From JBBRQP01 sp038226175 (GTDB lineage Bacteria; Cyanobacteriota; Cyanobacteriia; Gloeobacterales; Anthocerotibacteraceae), in NCBI GenBank assembly GCA_038226175.1, contig JBBRQP010000015.1, positions 1 through 49,384 on the forward strand: 49,384 nt of DNA. The letters are read 5' to 3'. The position numbers and the translations under genes are program-made. The notes under the pieces were generated by a model. That model did not search any database. It was not told the DNA's origin and saw nothing but the letters and a program-made list of their open reading frames with translations. This document shows, piece by piece, positions 48,504-49,384 of this stretch (its first letter is position 1; each line of letters begins with the position of its first letter).

Positions 48504-49264
48504 ATGATAGTTGCTTACAAATACAAGTTGCGCCCCACTTCTGCTCAAATCACTCAAATAGATGAGTGGCTTGAACTATTGCGTAGACAGTATAACTATC
48601 GTTTGGCAGAAAGGTTTAATTGGTATGAATCTACTTGTTGTTCCGTCAACTCTTGTTCCATTATCTCCTGTAGTATCGCTCCTATCGTTGAGCAACCTAA
48701 TTACTACTGGCAAAAAAAAGATTTACTCAATACAAAGAAACTATTTCCTGAATATGGAGATATTCACTCTCAGGTTTTACAAAACTGTATTGAACGGGTC
48801 AAAAAAGCCTTTTACCATTATCTCAAGGTAGACACATCAGGTAAACGCTCAGGTAAGCCACGATTCAAAGGTCAAGGTAGATACAGGAGCTTTACCTATC
48901 CACAAATAAAACAAGACTGCATTCAGAATAACCGTGTTACTTTACCTAAAATAGGAGAAGTTAAACTAATTCAACATAGACCTATTCCTGCTGGCTTCAA
49001 GATTAAAACAGCACAAATTATCAAAGCTGCTGATGGTTATTATATAAATTTAACTCTACAAGATTCTTCTGTTCCGAAGCTAGTTCTTGACCTAAGCATA
49101 GAGAAAGCCGTTGGTATTGATAGGGACTTAAGGCTTTTCTCACTACCAGTGATAGTCAAGTAGTTCCTATTCCACAGTTTGCCAGAAAAGCAGAGAGAGA
49201 TAAGAAGAAGTTAAATAAAGCAGTTTCCCGTAAGCAAAGAGCCTCTAATATTCTTTCCGTTTAA
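48504..49264 (+). pseudogene. tnpB: tnpB-like (IS605 OrfB) pseudogene, frameshifted and truncated
   Basis: The N-terminal part (MIVAYKYKLRPTSAQITQID, NYRLAERFNWYE, HSQVLQNCIERVKKAFYHYL, GKPRFKGQGRYRSFTYPQ) is typical TnpB and reaches the first RuvC aspartate in AVGID. At 49121-49126 (GATAGGGA) one base is missing: the first frame ends at 49163, while the shifted frame continues properly GLKAFLTTSDSQVVPIPQFA, RKAERDKKKLNKAVSRKQRA and stops at 49264. The rest of RuvC and the zinc finger, and the region that would encode the guide RNA, are absent. TnpB proteins are RNA-guided nucleases of about 400 aa, so this copy is dead. It is cut off by a minus-strand transposase fragment. Confidence 0.85.
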
Positions 49265-49384
49265 TTAGTAGGTCTTTGTTCTAGGCCACCAATGGTAGAA
49301 CAAGTATCTCTTGAGCAACTCGGTCTGCTTTGATAAACTACGACATCGTTGCTCTAATCGCTCTTCCACTTCTTCAATCGTCAC
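49265..49384 (-). CDS. Probable IS630-like transposase, C-terminal fragment (runs off the right edge)
   Basis: Read on the minus strand, 39 codons are open from the edge to TAA at 49265: VTIEEVEERLEQRCRSLSKQ, then TELLKRYLFYHWWPRTKTY. The amphipathic helix followed by FYHWWP resembles the end of cyanobacterial IS630-like transposases. The stop adjoins the stop of the tnpB remnant tail to tail, so this element has inserted in or next to tnpB. It is not the missing part of the left-edge fragment: joining 85-1 to 49384 gives a stop after a few codons. Confidence 0.45.
   Translation of the reverse strand: MTIEEVEERLEQRCRSLSKQTELLKRYLFYHWWPRTKTY

Noticed and set aside
1..49384. The window as a closed circle through one IS630 gene
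   Set aside because: Joining the left-edge N-terminus (85-1) to the right-edge fragment from 49384 puts the latter out of frame with a stop after a few codons, and the whole catalytic middle is missing.
1..49384. tRNA, rRNA or riboswitch genes
   Set aside because: I inspected the intergenic gaps by eye and saw no cloverleaf, rRNA segment or known riboswitch motif. A covariance-model scan would be decisive.

Overview
The window looks like chromosomal DNA of a cyanobacterium, most plausibly an early-branching, Gloeobacterales-like lineage. The reasons are the cyanobacterial-type set of housekeeping genes (ffh, mnmA, gatC, def, obgE), a cysA-sbpA-cysT-cysW sulfate transport operon, a 7,8-didemethyl-8-hydroxy-5-deazariboflavin synthase subunit (cofH), and a one-step bacterial-type phytoene desaturase (crtI), which is the route known from Gloeobacter rather than the crtP/crtQ route of most cyanobacteria. 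This placement is inference from gene content; no marker was compared by search.

Layout. 1-2600: an IS630-type transposase 5' fragment at the left edge, a secreted protein made of 14-residue repeats, and a secreted TPR protein. 2590-6862: minus-strand housekeeping operon mnmA - M61 peptidase - ffh. 6953-12277: a small secreted protein and two paralogous large secreted subtilisin-like proteins whose usual catalytic His appears replaced by Glu. 12490-18766: pirin, the sulfate ABC transporter operon with a recognisable promoter and an NtcA/CRP-like dyad, a HAD phosphatase and a 3-methyladenine glycosylase. 18823-22993: a second HAD protein, then a tightly packed minus-strand operon of a basic coiled-coil-like protein, a sulfotransferase, a beta-propeller-like protein and a clavaminate-synthase-like Fe(II)/2-oxoglutarate dioxygenase. 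This is the best candidate here for an undescribed system. 23138-24260: an isocitrate dehydrogenase of the short IDH/IMDH family with its terminator.

24312-29936 reads like an accessory redox island: a decayed quinone oxidoreductase, an SDR with a divergent AraC regulator, an AlkB-like dioxygenase overlapping an NmrA-like reductase, and a MarR-P450 pair with a 39-bp perfect palindrome between them. 30207-36475 holds a small unknown protein, an orphan NarL-type response regulator, a fused FAD/FeS oxidoreductase of the YdiJ type, gatC, def and obgE. 36676-44744 is a surface-polysaccharide cluster: acyltransferase, O-antigen ligase/polymerase-like membrane protein, three GT4 glycosyltransferase genes (one of them an in-frame tandem duplication) and a hexapeptide acetyltransferase. 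44753-48371 holds crtI, a small membrane protein, cofH and a secreted protein. The right edge holds a decayed IS200/IS605-type tnpB cut by another IS630-like fragment.

A family of about 150-bp palindromic, MITE/REP-like intergenic repeats runs through the window: four full copies, one partial copy and two short 53-bp relatives that share the terminal CCCCATAAATGGGG hairpin. The full copies sit immediately downstream of stop codons, and one supplies the C-terminus of the acyltransferase.
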